NCBI GenBank assembly: GCA_037349315.1
Contig: JBAIAC010000027.1
Coordinates: forward strand, 8,685,501-8,749,500
Direction of reading: 5' to 3'
Source: Chelydra serpentina
Taxonomy: Eukaryota; Chordata; Testudines; Chelydridae
DNA length: 64,000 bases
Under the pieces are notes generated by a model, which saw nothing but the letters and a program-made list of their open reading frames with translations, was not told the DNA's origin and ran no database searches. Shown one piece after another: positions 32,273 through 44,130 of the stretch. Position numbers and translations under genes: made by a program. The stretch's first letter is position 1. Each line of letters opens with the position of its first letter.

Positions 32273-32688
32273 CAGTGGTTCTCAACCTTTTTCAGACTAC
32301 TCGTTCGTACCCCTTTCAGGAGTCTGATTTGTCTTGCATACCCCCAAATCTTACCTCACTTAAACTACTTGTTTACAAAATCAGACATAAAAAGGTAAAA
32401 GTGCCTGAGCACATAATTACTGAAAAATGGCTTACTTTCTCATTTTTACCTTATAATTTATAAAATACATCCATTGAAATATAAATATTGTACTTACATT
32501 TCAGTGTATAGTATATAGAGCTGTATAAACAAGTCATTGTAAGAAATTTCAGTTTGTACAGACTTTGCTAGTGCTTTTTATATGTAGCCTGTTGTCAAAC
32601 TAGGCAAATATCTAGATGAGTTGATGTACTGCCTGGAAGACCTCTGCATACCCCCAGGGGTACTTGTATCCTTGGTTCAGAACCACTG
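32273..32688. mobile_element. Non-autonomous hAT element
   Basis: CAGTGGTTCTCAACC and the reverse of GGTTCAGAACCACTG form the termini, with a perfect 8-bp duplication CCTTAGCT (32265-32272 and 32689-32696). The interior is AT-rich and carries 'gcatacccccaaatctta' and 'gcatacccccaggggtac'. The 416-bp element has no transposase. Confidence 0.95.
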
Positions 32689-33035
32689 CCTTAGCTAATA
32701 TCCTGAAGCCGTTGCCATTCAGGAACAAATAAGGGAGGGGACTGGCTCAGTTATGGTGGGCCAGAGTAAACTGCGAGCGAACAGACCGGCACCAAAAGAG
32801 CAAGGGTAAGGGGATGTGTCTCAAATCTGTGTGCTATAAATAAAGAGGCGTTTTATTTCTTTTTTCACACTGATACCTCATTATCTGATTCAAAGAAAGG
32901 GGAACGTTGACGTATCAAAAGAACTTTCACTTCTGTTTGAAGCAACCTTAATTTAGAAAGGAAGTTTTTTGTTTTTTTTTGCTTCTCCTTGCGTGGGCTT
33001 TTATTGAAGTCTGCAGGCTCCAGTGTGCAGGTTTG

Positions 33036-33130
33036 GGGTTTTTTTTTTTTTTTTTTTAAAGATATTAATGATGCTGAATGCATTAGAAAAGAAGAACCTG
33101 ACATTAACACTTTTTTTTTTTTTTTTTTTC
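33036..33130. repeat. Poly-T tracts
   Basis: Two T-runs of roughly 20 bases each (about 33038-33057 and 33111-33129) lie 55 bp apart. They could be the reverse poly-A of retrocopies, but no parent sequence is recognised beside them. Confidence 0.7.
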
Positions 33131-33214
33131 TTTAAATGAAAAAACAGCTCAATGCCTTTTGGTGGTCACGTTAGATTGACATTTTCAAAGCGGCTTAGAC
33201 GCATCTATCAGAAA

Positions 33215-33395
33215 TTCAAGAGTTGAAAAACATCAGCTGCAAACTAAAATCTCGTTTTTTGGGCATGTGGCTTTTTTGATGGAAAAACCAAAGATTTCCA
33301 CAGAAAGCAGACACTACTTGTGCAAAATTTCATTTAGTTGAAACTCGAACTTCCTATGGAAAAAGTTTCGAGGGCAAACTTTGGACCAGCCCTTG
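33215..33395 (+). repeat. Interspersed family, second copy
   Basis: Aligns in pieces with 23270-23455. 'ttttttgatggaaaaacc' and 'ttggaccagccctt' are the clearest blocks. Confidence 0.45.
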
Positions 33396-33469
33396 TTGAC
33401 AACACTGGGTTGATTCGCACTAGCTGAAGATAGGGCCCTGAGTTCTTTCCATGTTTTCTGTTGTCACTG

Positions 33470-33755
33470 TCTACAGGTACGCTATGGAGAGAGATTATAC
33501 TGACTAGCTACACTGATGTAGCCATACCCGTCAGTCTCGTAGTGTAAACACAGCCTATGCTGACTGAAGGGGTTTTTTCTGTGTGTAGGAATGTTGCCTC
33601 CCCAAGCAACAGTAGGTACATCAACAGAAGTAGTCTTTCATTGACATAGCTGCATCTACACTGGGGTTTCTTCTCCGCATAGCATGTTGATCAGGGGAGT
33701 GTTGGTTTTTTTTCCAACCCCCGACCAACATAGCTATGTCAAAACCAGGCCTTAA
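33470..33755. mobile_element. MITE of the 'acatagctatgtc' group
   Basis: 'gtctacaggtacgctatg' on the left and 'aacatagctatgtcaaaaccaggcctta' on the right frame the element. Internal 'gatgtagccatacccgtcag' and 'acatagctgcatctacactgg' suggest two diverged copies together. Confidence 0.6.
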
Positions 33756-34444
33756 CAATTCCACTTTCGGGGCTTCCTAGGTGTGTTCAAAAAGGCAAAA
33801 GCCCCTTTAAATGAGAACAGTTAAATAAAGTGGGTATTTCTTCTAATCCTTACTGTGACTGATGAAACTCTGAGGAGCCCTGTATGTGCTCTCAACTTTC
33901 TCCTGGAAAGGGAAGTGTTAGTTTAGTTTAACCAATGTTTTTAGCCTTTGCTTCCACTCTCACCTAATCACAGTATTGCAGCAAGTCAAAGGACCAGTCT
34001 ACTACAAAATATAGCAAGCCACGATAGTGTGTAATAATAACCCAACTTGATCTAGACAGTGTGGGTAAGAGCCATACAGCAGGTAGGTTAAAAACTGGGA
34101 CAAAGCATATTCTGCTAGTGGGGATGCACAGGTAAAAAAGACACACATGTTTGCTTGTAGCTAAAAACCAAACCAGCTCATCTGCAGTAATCTGCTGCTA
34201 ATCTGTAACGAGAGCCGTAACGAATGTGTGAAACTATCATCATTTCTCTGGTTCCCATGGATCTTAAATATACAACAACATCCAGCGACCAGGATGTGCT
34301 CCAGCTCTACTGATCTGTGTTCTGCCCTTAGTAATGTATTTCCACTACGCTGAAATTCAAACTGCTTCGGCATTATTGCTTCAGATTTTCAAAAAAAACC
34401 CCACCAGTTTTTGGCAAGAGGCTTAGGGCCCTGAAAGAATTAAG

Positions 34445-34475
34445 ATTACATGTGGTGTAAAAGACCACATGTAAT
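34445..34475. repeat. 12-bp perfect hairpin
   Basis: ATTACATGTGGT (34445-34456) pairs with ACCACATGTAAT (34464-34475) across a 7-nt loop. No family was recognised. Confidence 0.85.
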
Positions 34476-34727
34476 GAGTAAGGGTGGCAGAATTTGGCAA
34501 CTTACACTTTTTTTTTTTTTTTTTTGCAAGTAAGGGATGGATTCCTTGGCACTCAGCAGCACACTGATTTTATTTTTTAGCAGTTCTCCCTAGAACAGGA
34601 AGATCCAACACAGCTCTTCGCAGACGTGTTACAGAATGTTCCTTACAACTTCCTTGCTGTCCCTTGAGTCAAATACCGTTGCCATATTTCCTTACTCAGG
34701 GCCAATTCTGTCCCCCCATCTCTATTA

Positions 34728-34900
34728 ATGAATCCTCACAACAGACCCCTGTGCAGTAAGTTCTGGCCTCCGGTGAGGGGGAAGCTGACCTACGGGGAAG
34801 TGGGTACTCTACTGAAGCCGGAAAGCAAATCTGCAGCAGTGCTGGAAATGGAATCCGGAACATGCGACTCCCAGACCTGTAGTTTAACCACCAGAAGTAT
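34728..34900 (-). repeat. Diverged MIR fragment
   Basis: 'tgaatcctcacaacagacc', 'tgctggaaatggaatccggaaca' and 'ctcccagacctgtag' keep the order of reverse MIR. Confidence 0.45.
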
Positions 34901-35268
34901 ACACTCCCTTTTCAGAGCCGTGTGCAGGATTTTCGTTGGCCATCACTGCATTTCACCATAGTCAGCTCTGTGGTGAAATGTGACAACGCTCCAAAGCAGT
35001 TTAGAGCAGGAAGTGAAGAAGAATAGAGGTAGAATACCATCAGTGCTAAGGGACTACACACCTATGCAGGAAGGAGCGGGCAGCTAGGACCCCTCTATAT
35101 ACACATGCATGCGCATCTCACCTTTGGTTGCCTGGCCCTTGGGATTTCAATGGGATTGTTCAGGAGTAAGGTGTTACTTGATGTGAATAAGAGTGGCAGA
35201 ATTCAAGCCATCTGAATGGGAGCTGTGTTTTGTTTAAGGTATTGGGCATGGTTTACATTAGCTGAGGA

Positions 35269-35580
35269 AGCGACAAAGGGTCCTGTGGCACCTTATAGAC
35301 TAACAGAGGTATTGGAGCATAAGCTTTTGTGGGCGAATACCCACTTCATCGGATGCAAGCAGTGGAAATGTCCAGGGGCAGATATAAATGTGCAGGGAAG
35401 ACTTAGGCTAGAGATAACGAGGTTAGCTCAGTCAGGGAGGGTGAGGCCCTCTTCTAGCAGCTGAGGTGTGAATACCAAGGGAGGAGAAACTGCTTTTGTA
35501 GTTGGCTAGCCATTCATAATCTTTGTTTAATCCTGAGTTGATGGTGTCAAATTTGCAAATGAACTGAAGCTCTATTGTAT
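35269..35580 (-). mobile_element. Penelope-like element fragment, distal copy
   Basis: The minus strand reads 'FDTINSGLNKDYEWLANYKS' and a further 'SSFSSLGIHTSA' (about 35460-35555). It then runs into an untranslated tail ending 'ggtgccacaggaccctttgtcgc'. The same tail closes the next copy, so two truncated copies lie head to tail. The frame is broken and inactive. Confidence 0.7.
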
Positions 35581-35995
35581 CAGAGGGGTAGCCGTGTTAG
35601 TCTGGATCTGTAGAAGCGACAAAGGGTCCTGTGGCACCTTATAGACTAACAGAGGTATTGAAGCATAAGCTTTCGTGGGTGAATCCCCACTTCTTCAGAT
35701 GCAAGCAGTGGACTACTCCTGGTATTGAAGGTCTATTGTTTCTCTTTGGAGTCTGGTCCTGAAGTTTTTTTTGCTGCAGGATGGCTACCTGTAAATCTGC
35801 TATTGTGTGACCAGGGAGATTGAAGTGTTCTCCTACAGGCTTTTGTATATTGCCATTCCTTATATCTGATTTTGTGTCCATTTATCCTTTTGCGTAAGGA
35901 CTGTCCAGTTTGGCCGATGTACATAGCAGAGGGGCATTGCTGACACATTATGGCGTATATTACATTGGTGGATGTGCAGGTGAATGAACCGGTGA
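35581..35995 (-). pseudogene. Penelope-like element with broken GIY-YIG endonuclease
   Basis: On the minus strand 'CQQC.SAMYIGQTGQSLRKRINGHK' (about 35870-35950) is the start of the GIY-YIG nuclease domain carried by endonuclease-positive Penelope-like elements. 'SDIRNGNIQKPVGEHFNLPGH' and 'VAILQ' continue in another frame (about 35790-35870), so a frameshift splits the domain after NGHK. The tail holds 'ctttgtcgcttctacagatc' and 'ctaacacggctacccctctg'. The reverse transcriptase is missing, lost by 5' truncation. Confidence 0.78.
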
Positions 35996-36036
35996 TGAAC
36001 TACTCTTATGTAGTTTTCCATCTAAAGATCTTCAGC

Positions 36037-36406
36037 TGACACCGTTCTTTCTCCAAAGCCACGCCCAGAACTCCCCTGACCCCGAACAGCATGACTGACA
36101 CCGACTTACAAAACACGCTCCCGCCGCCCCCTCACGCCGGCCCCGGGCTCCCAAATTTCAGTGTTTGTGCCAAATCAGCATTGCTCCATTAGGATGGTTT
36201 GGGAATGCTGTGTGTCCTTTTGCAGAGGCAAACTCTCTCCAGATAGCAGCAGGCCGCAACATGTCTCAGCTGGCTTTTGAGTGACCCTCACGGCAAGGAA
36301 GCTTCTGGTCATTGTGAATGCGGAGTGTGTTTTGTAAGTCGGTGTCAGTCATGCTGTTCGGGGTCAGGGGTGTTCTGGGCGTGGCTTCGGAGAAAGAACG
36401 GTGTCA
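36037..36406. repeat. 85-bp inverted repeat with 200-bp spacer
   Basis: The left arm 36037-36121 and right arm 36322-36406 are reverse complements with three mismatches in 85 bp (about 96%). The pairing starts at TGACACCGTTCTTTCTCC and ends at the CTCC/GGAG boundary. Two mismatches are A/G differences at CpG sites. The spacer is GC-rich on its left and unlike any family I recognise. The arms do not match the MITE or hAT ends in this window. Confidence 0.9.
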
Positions 36407-36409
36407 GGC

Positions 36410-37875
36410 ATCGCTCCTCTTCGACTGCAGAAATCCCAAGGTTCTTGATCCTTCTCTGGTCAGGCTCCATTGTTCATCTTTAGCCTGGAAAATTCTGGGA
36501 GTTTCTCCATTTGAATGCAGAGCTTTCCCATCTGCTTGTGGCCTTCTGCCTCATTAAAGAGCTGGCCTCTGGCTCAAGCAATGCAAACCACCACAGGGCT
36601 TCCCTGACTCAGCAATTTATCCTTTGGCTTCATCTTCCCCCTGGCAGTAAAATGAAGGAAAAACAGAGGAGGAAATACATGACCAGATAATCTCTCCCTT
36701 TTCTTCCCCCCACACAGGATCCTGTATCTCAAAAGGCTGACTCAGCTCTTCTGTCGTCCTGTTTCCCTAATAAGGGCAGTCATTGTAAACCCAGTCTCTT
36801 GTGTTGTAGCCGGTGAAGTCTATACGTTCCAGTAGTGGCTCAGATGCTCCCTGCATCCACATGGGCAGGGAGTACAGCGGTGATGCTGACAGAGCGGCTG
36901 GGGGAGAGGGGCGGGAACTGTGTCCACAAGGACAGCAGCTCTCCATGCAGCTAGAACTCTTTAGGGGCTGCTTAAATACGTCCTCAAGGTGGTGCCAAGC
37001 TGAGATCCGGCCCTGAAACTCTTTAAGTGGGAGCAGGGTCGGGGTGGGAGAGCGACACCCAGGAACGACCCTGAGTTAAATAAGGGGAAGATTTTTCACA
37101 GCTGCCAGTGGGAAGTGAATGCCCAATTCCTGTTGGAATCAGGTGGCTTGGACCATTCCGCCCTAAATACCACTGTGGTTGGTTCAGCAGACCCATCTCC
37201 CAGCGTGTGCAGGTTAATAGCAATTAAAAGAGGCTGCAGTACAGATACCCGTGTAGTTTCATTCCTTCTTTCAGCCTGTGTACCGGCCCTGTGTTGACCA
37301 ACATGTTTGAAATGCCTCTGTTTTTTGTTAAATGGTATTGTGAGGCTACGATTGTTGTGCAATGAATCTGGTAACAGTGGAAAATCCCATTTCAATGAAG
37401 GCTACTTGCCAGTCATTCTGCATGGAAGTAGGCACAAAGGGTCTGGGTTTTACACTAACTTCTTTAAGGGCAGGGTTGTAAACACTTATTTTTAACAACT
37501 GAGATTAAAGTTTCTCCTCCTCACCTACTCAAATCCACATGAACATGGGTTCTGTATAGGGGTCACTGTGGATAATGTAGCATGATTTTTGCTTCATGTT
37601 CTTCTGTTGTGTGAATGCATCAAAATGTGGGGCAGAATCCTGCTTAACTGTCTCCAAATATGGTGTTAGGTAGCACATTTTCTCACTCTTATCCATGTAG
37701 ATCGGTTCTGTCCTATCAGAAAACTAGACTCTTGTTTGGTGCTGCAGTGAAGTGATGTTGTGTGTATGACCTTAAAGATCATAGTTGTGGAAACACAACA
37801 CTGAACCTCCGTTGATCACACACATGCTGCTTCAATATCATTTTAAGGCACTTACCGAAAATGCTGGGAAAGAGA
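36410..37875. other. Single-copy intron
   Basis: No exon or transposon was recognised. A polypyrimidine stretch near 36690-36715 precedes an AG, but no conserved reading frame follows. Confidence 0.45.
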
Positions 37876-37879
37876 AGGG

Positions 37880-38070
37880 TTAGGATGTTAGCTTGGTACT
37901 TGGGAGAGCCAGGTTCAGGTCCCTGCTCTGCTACAGTCTTCCCCTGTGACCTTGGGCAAGTCACTTAACTTCTCTGACTCAATTCCCTATCTGTGCAATG
38001 GGAAGAATAATATTGTTCTACTTCATAGGGGGGTTGTGAAAATAGAGCCATTAAAGATTCTGACAGACCC
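37880..38070 (+). repeat. MIR SINE, well preserved
   Basis: 'ttcaggtccctgctctgctac', 'tgaccttgggcaagtcactta', 'tctgactcaattccctatctgtgcaatggg' and 'ttcataggggggttgtga' cover most of MIR in order. Confidence 0.9.
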
Positions 38071-38183
38071 AGATATTCCGGTAATGGGTCTCTATAAGTA
38101 CCTTAGGTAGGAAATGGACATGAAACTTTCACTCTATGGGGGCAGAAAAATACTCTTTAAGTTTTTTTTATTTTTTACAAGAA

Positions 38184-38257
38184 GGGCCCGATACTCCTCT
38201 GGTATACCTGGGTGTAACTCTATTGAAGTCAATGGAGCTAAGCTAAGGATCTGGCCC
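38184..38257. repeat. Foldback hairpin repeat
   Basis: 'gggcccgatactcc' pairs with 'aaggatctggccc', and 'tattgaagtcaatggag' is near the turn. Confidence 0.65.
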
Positions 38258-41200
38258 ATAGTGTAAAGTGCTTGTGTTTAACGTTTAATGGTTTTTTAGT
38301 CGCTGTGATTGGGGATCTCCTGCAGTTTCATTGCCAGTACACGTGCAGTCGCTAATTCTCAAACTGAACAGCTTTAAAAACCTTTTCTCTTTCAACGACT
38401 GCAGCCCCACATAGAAAGCTGACTGTCTGCCAAATCCATCTGGGGCTGGAGGCTGGCCAAACTTCATATTAATGTCTCTTTTCCATTTTTGCTTTGTTTA
38501 TGGCCTGGCCACAGTGGACACCTAGACTGCTGAAGGTTGTGTTGGGACTTTTATATGTAAAATTCTGTTTTTGGGTGTTCATCATCAGGGCATAAGCTTG
38601 GCATGAAATGTCTCTGGTCAGGAAAGAATGATTTTATTTTACTAAATTAAATGGTGTGGCTTGTGTCTTCCAGTGTGTGTTAATATAGGGAAAAGTGCTC
38701 GGCTTCTTACTTGCATTGCTCCATGGAGTTACATTCTTGAAAAACTGGCAGAAGTGAAATGAGAATCAGGGGGACCCTGGGTTTTCAAGACTGAAATGAA
38801 CTGAGAATTCCTGGTGAGAGTTTCATTCCTCTCGGTGTGTCAAATCCTTATATCTTGGGGAGTGTATCAGATTTGTATCAAGAGTGTCAACATATTTGCT
38901 CAATAAATCTCTTCCTTCTGCTTTGCTTAATCCACGGAGCAGCCTCTTTCATGCTAAAGCAAAGAGCATTTTAAAAAAACCCAAACCTTTGATTTATTTT
39001 TTTTTGTGGGACCCCAGCGCTCTGTGCTTAGTGACCAAACTCATCTGCTGCTCCATTGCACGTGTACCTGAAATACCTGTTGGTTTAACCTGTGTGTCCA
39101 GTGGGCTTTGACTACTGCTCTCCTACAGCTATTCACTTGCCATTTTTGACAATGGTGTGAGTTTTGGTGGCGCCCCCCCTCCCCAAGTCGAGTTATGGGT
39201 TTGGAGAGGATGTTGGGTATTTGGGGGTGGGGGAGAATGGTCCCTTCACTCAGCTTTGACCGGTCTCTTTTATACCAATGTTTGAGAATTCACGCAATGA
39301 TGGTTTCTCTGAGGAAGGGAAATTGCCCCCCCCTTCAAACTGGAGATTGAACTTAAGCAAGGGGCTCCTGAGACCCCTCCAGCACATAACACTCCCACTG
39401 AATTCAGTAAGGCAGCTGCCATTAACTTCAAGGAGCTCAGGATACAGCCAAAGTCCACAAATTGTTCCCTGTAACCTGTTCTTCCAAATGGCAATCGCAC
39501 ACTCCGTAGAGCTAATTTAACAAAGGTCCCGTGTCTCCTCATACCAGTGAGCTTTGAATCCTTTCTGTGCTTTAATGTCTATTTCTTGCTTTAAACTCTT
39601 CTCTGGTTTCTTTAAAAAAAAAAAAAAAATAGCTTCCCTACTAGAATCTTAGGAAGAAAGCTGTCTGGATGTACATAATGGACTATATTGTTTGGCTGGG
39701 CAGAGCTGAGGGATACAGTAACTGCTGGCTGCATGTTGCTAGTGGCCTGAGTTAATAGGAGATCTGTATAATTATCTCATCTCAAGTCTTACTTAAGCAA
39801 GAGTGCAAACCTTGTCCTTGATTTATGTGCCAAGAGAGTGTCCCAAAGTCATGATACAGGCTGCATGCTCTGCTGGTGAGTAGCTAGCTTGGAGAAGAAA
39901 CAATTAGCTGTAAAACCAGCCGGACATGGGATTTTATCTGATGGTAGCTTTCTAACCATGCCAAGCATTTCTTCAACAGAGACCAGTTTGTCCTCTTGAA
40001 CCTCCCCAGTGGAAACAGGAGGAGGAGCTGAGGTTCGGTTGGGTAGTCTGCTTATCTTGAGATGTCTTGACCTTGTACAAGTGTCTGTATTGTTCTCCCA
40101 AGTGATGCTAGGGCTGTTTGCTCTGTGTGTGTCATTCTATTTCAGGGGTTGAGTGTGCATGCCTTTCAGGGCCTGTGTGGAAGGGTGTGAACTACAGGAC
40201 AAATACTGTCTGCTCGCTAGTGAAGCCTGGAGGCAGTTGCTACCTTCCTGATGATTAGGGATGTGGTGCCCTATGAAAAGACTGGGTCAGAGATGACTCT
40301 GGTCAGGATTTACGCTCGGTTGGGGTAAAGAATATGCCTACACTTGTTAGATCAATCCCATTGTAGCTTCTTTATTCTACATGGAAGGTTAAAACATTTT
40401 CTTCCCACTGTGTAGTGTCTGCAGATTGGCTCTACTGGACCCTTGGAATATTGTTGCTTTCCATGGCATCATCTGCTTAGAGACCCCTGGGAATTTCTTT
40501 GCAGAAGATAATACTGATCCAGTCAGTATAACGTACTTAATTTCTCCTTATGCCTTGAACCCAACGACTCCTCTCAAGCACACATTATGGGACAACCAGT
40601 GGCATGGGGGGGTAGGGTGGAAGCACTTGGACTCGACAAAATTGTGTTGAGTCCTTTCCTTCCGCTGGTGTTTGAAGATCCCTGGAAAACTCCACTCACC
40701 TGCAGGTTTTGGCAGGTTGTGCCCACGTGTTAGGGTTGATTTTGTTTTTTGTAGCCTTCAGGTCCTACAATTCCTTTCAACTCGATCTGGTATTGGGTGC
40801 ATGTTGTTAGAAGCTGCAACAAGCCAACACTTTCAAAGTCAGGTGCCTGAAGTTAGATACTTAAATTCACATTAACTTCTGCAGGTGCCTAAATGTGGGT
40901 TTAGGTGCCTAACTTCATGCACCTGAGTTTGGGTGAGTGGACTTCTTCAAGCACTGATTCAGACCAACAAATCAAGATACCATTTAAAAATAAATAAATT
41001 ACCTTTTTGGTTCTGTGACTTCGTGTCTTAAGTTCCTGCTTGCCATCTGCCTTGTATGCATTTGTCATATCATTATACTTGTCTTTTCAAAGACCAATTT
41101 AATTAGTAGTTCTTCTTTCAGTAGGTTTTAATCAAGCGTTATGTGGTTGCTGGTAAATTATTTACAGCCTTGTCTCCTGATGGAACACTTGGCCCCATAG

Positions 41201-43140
41201 AGAGTGCTTCCAATGAATTAAATGATAAATATTTTTTTGTAGTAGAGTACATAGTTGTTTAACTAATAAAACTGAGCTCCAGTCTGGGCTTGTGTAAATC
41301 TGTGTTGCTTGGTTAACGTTAAGGGATCAGTTTATACTAGCTGAGGTTATGGCTCAGACTCAGATAATCTTTGGGCCTGATTCTACTGTCATTCACACCA
41401 GTGTAAATTAGGAGTAACTACATTGATGTCAGTGAAGTGATACCCTAATTTTATATGATCGTAAGAGATCTCGGGCTTTTGGGGCCGGGTTTCCCCACTG
41501 CCTTCCAATTTGTGTAGTCACTTAGGGCCCGAGTCAGCGGTGCTGAGCCCCCATAGATGTCATTGAAGTCAGTGGGCCAGATCCCCAGGTAGTGTAAATC
41601 CTCATAGCTTGTTAACTTCAGTGGAGGTAAGTGACTTACACCATCTCAGCACCTCTGCAAGTTGGGCCCTTACTGCGCAGGAGAGGTGGGAGGAAGAATC
41701 CTTGTCTGTTAGATACAAGAGGCAGAGTTCAGATTTTCTTTTCATGTTTGACCGATTTTTGGATGGATCCTTAAAGTTTAGAACCAGAAGGCCAATCTGT
41801 CCTTTTGGAGCTATTTCTGAATCCAACCCTTGTGTAATGTAGTGTGGTTGGGAAGGGGCTCCATAAACAAACCATTGTCTGCTCAGTCATGTGGCTTTAC
41901 TAATGCAGAATAGGCAGAGATGAAAATTGGCCATTCCTCTTTGCCAGCGGTGCGAGGAGTCCTAGCATGTGTGGCTCAGTGTATCTGGCTCGCAGCCTGT
42001 CCAGTGTCTTCGTTTATTTTGAATGATCTCTGGATGGCGCAGAACATAATAAGCAGACCAACTGTGCTAGCTTGAGTCTGTTAGAAGTTGGCGCTCGTGT
42101 CCAAGTTCTAACATGTAACTTCACTTTTTCTGCTTTAGTGATCCAAGAGCCTGATCCAAAGCCAAATTTGAAATCCAAGGAAAGACTCCCCTTGACTTCT
42201 ATGGCCTTTAGATTAGGTCCCAATTGAGTAGGTGCATACTAATAATTCCAAACCCTATAATTATGCATAGAGACATACAATGTATATTAACCATTCTCTC
42301 TCTCTCCCCATCCCCCACCCCCATTGAAGTTAAATAACTACTTTTGGGCTTTCCATTGTAGCTAAAAATGATTTCATTTGCCAAGAAAACACACAAGTTT
42401 CTAACATGGAAATTAGCCTTTTATCCCTCAGTTGGGAAAAGAGCGTTCCTACCTTGTGTCATTCATATAAAGGTGAATTTTATTTGGTTTTGTCAAGGTT
42501 TTTCTTCTGATGGTAGGCCTGGTTCTGTGCAGCCAGAATGACTGGGTCAATTGACTGCAACGGATGTTTGGCTCTTCGTTTCACTTGAATGCAGCGGGAG
42601 TTTTTTGGGTGTGCGAAGGATAGTGTCCTTGGGCTATTTATTTATTTTTAAACCAGCATCCCACACCTGCCTCACAACCTTAGAAAGCGGTGAATCTCAG
42701 GACTCTGATGCATTTGTTTAGGCTCCGACAGATGCTTTCAGTGTTCTGCGGCTTTGATGCGTTTAGGCCCACCCGTTGCCAGGAAAATCCATGCGGTGTT
42801 GCAGTGAGTCGAAAACCAGAATGTTCATCTGCCCAATAGTAGCTTCCCAGCCTAAATGTTTTTTTTTCATTTTATTTATTGAAAGATTTTTACGCTGAAT
42901 GACGCATGCCTGCAAACCAACATCCGAGGGCATTGGACAGTCACGCCTCATTTAGCCAACTATTTCTGTGTTCAAGATTTTTGTTTGTTGTGGATTGTCT
43001 TTTTAAGTCATTTTCATGTAGCAGAATCTTCCTTTTTATTTCACAAAAGGTTTTCTTAGTGCGGTTCAGACGCTTTGAGACCTGCTCTGGATGTCGTGTG
43101 AATCAGCATCCAGGTCTCAATACATACATAGGCTCTGTAC
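38258..43140. other. Mostly single-copy intron
   Basis: No exon recognised. Hairpin-family pieces occur at about 41370-41445 and 41555-41600. An imperfect foldback with AGGTGCCTAA arms spans about 40833-40932. Short A and T runs occur at about 39613-39630 and 42861-42868. Confidence 0.45.
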
Positions 43141-43144
43141 ATAC

Positions 43145-43345
43145 ATTTAGACAGACTGTAAGCTCTTTGGGGCAAGGACTCTTTCCCCTCCACACACCCC
43201 CCCCATATGTACATACAGCACCTAGCAGTGGGGCCCTGTCCTCGCTGAGGTCTCTAGATGTTACCACAGTAATAGTGTTGGTGACAATCCCTTGCCCTGG
43301 AGAATTTACAATCCAAATAAACAGACAGCATGGCAGAGGCGGTTA
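43145..43345. repeat. Two MIR/L2-type tails back to back
   Basis: 'agactgtaagctctttggggcaagga' and 'gtacatacagcacctagcagtggggccc' run on the plus strand. 'aatcccttgccctggagaatttacaatcc' then runs in reverse. Confidence 0.7.
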
Positions 43346-43389
43346 CAATAGACAAGCAGAAGTCTGGGAAACTGAGTCAATATGTCTAC

Positions 43390-43765
43390 ACAGCACACTA
43401 AGCCCACAGGCTCTGACTCTGGTTTGAGCCCAAGCTCCACTTCTCCCTCCCCTGCCCCGGTCTGACTTGAGTCTGCAAGCACTCAGGATCACAGTCCTAG
43501 AACCCTGCTGGGGTGTGTGTGTGTGTCAGATCCAAGTCCTGCTGTTACTTGGGTCCATTTTGCAGTGTGGATGCAGCTCAAGCCAAGTCAGCAGGTTTGT
43601 AGCACAGTATGGACATGTTGCCACAGCTGTAGCATCTGGGTCCAGCAGTTGTAAACCCGGGTTTACGATGCCGTGTGGATGTCCAAGCATAGGCTTGGAA
43701 ATACCAAGTCCACGAGCCCAGGTTTACAATGCAGAGAGACCCACCAAGGTAACGCCTTGCCAGGG
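43390..43765. mobile_element. MITE of the 'gtctacacagc' group
   Basis: The left end 'tatgtctacacagcac' and internal 'ggtttgagcccaagctcc', 'ttgcagtgtggatgcagctcaagcc' and 'gtaaacccgggtttac' (a perfect palindrome near 43651) are typical of these elements. A GT run interrupts it at about 43514. Confidence 0.6.
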
Positions 43766-43799
43766 GCCTGTGGGTTTCAAACCTGGTCCCGCAGGTTCC

Positions 43800-44130
43800 T
43801 AGGCAGCCCTCACACCCTGGCCACCACTGGGCCATTCAGAACTACTGGAAGTGAGGGGCTAGCAGAACTCTGACCCTCCCAGAGGCATGACCCCTGAGGA
43901 TCCTGAATGGGGACAGTGAGCGGCCCCACCAATTTGGCCTGCCCATGCCATTGGAGCCAGAAGGAGGCACAATGGCAGGAAGTCATCTGAGCAACTGACT
44001 GTTGCTTCATCCCTGGTTTCTGACTCCGGCTGTGACCCCTGGCTTGGTTCCTGATTCTGGCTCTGACCACTAGGTCTGATCACCCCTGCTCCACCCACTA
44101 GGTCAGGTTGGCCACATCCCTGTCACAACG
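43800..44130. other. Possible LTR-type retroelement fragment
   Basis: 'ctggtttctgactccggctgtgacccctggcttggttcctgattctggctctgacc' is a run of imperfect CTGACTCCGGCT-like units. It resembles terminal regions of reptile LTR elements, but no ends or duplication are visible. Confidence 0.3.

Noticed and set aside
42906..43427. 173-codon open frame
   Set aside because: Its second half is MIR/L2-derived sequence and the first half is a Phe/Ser-rich chance translation.
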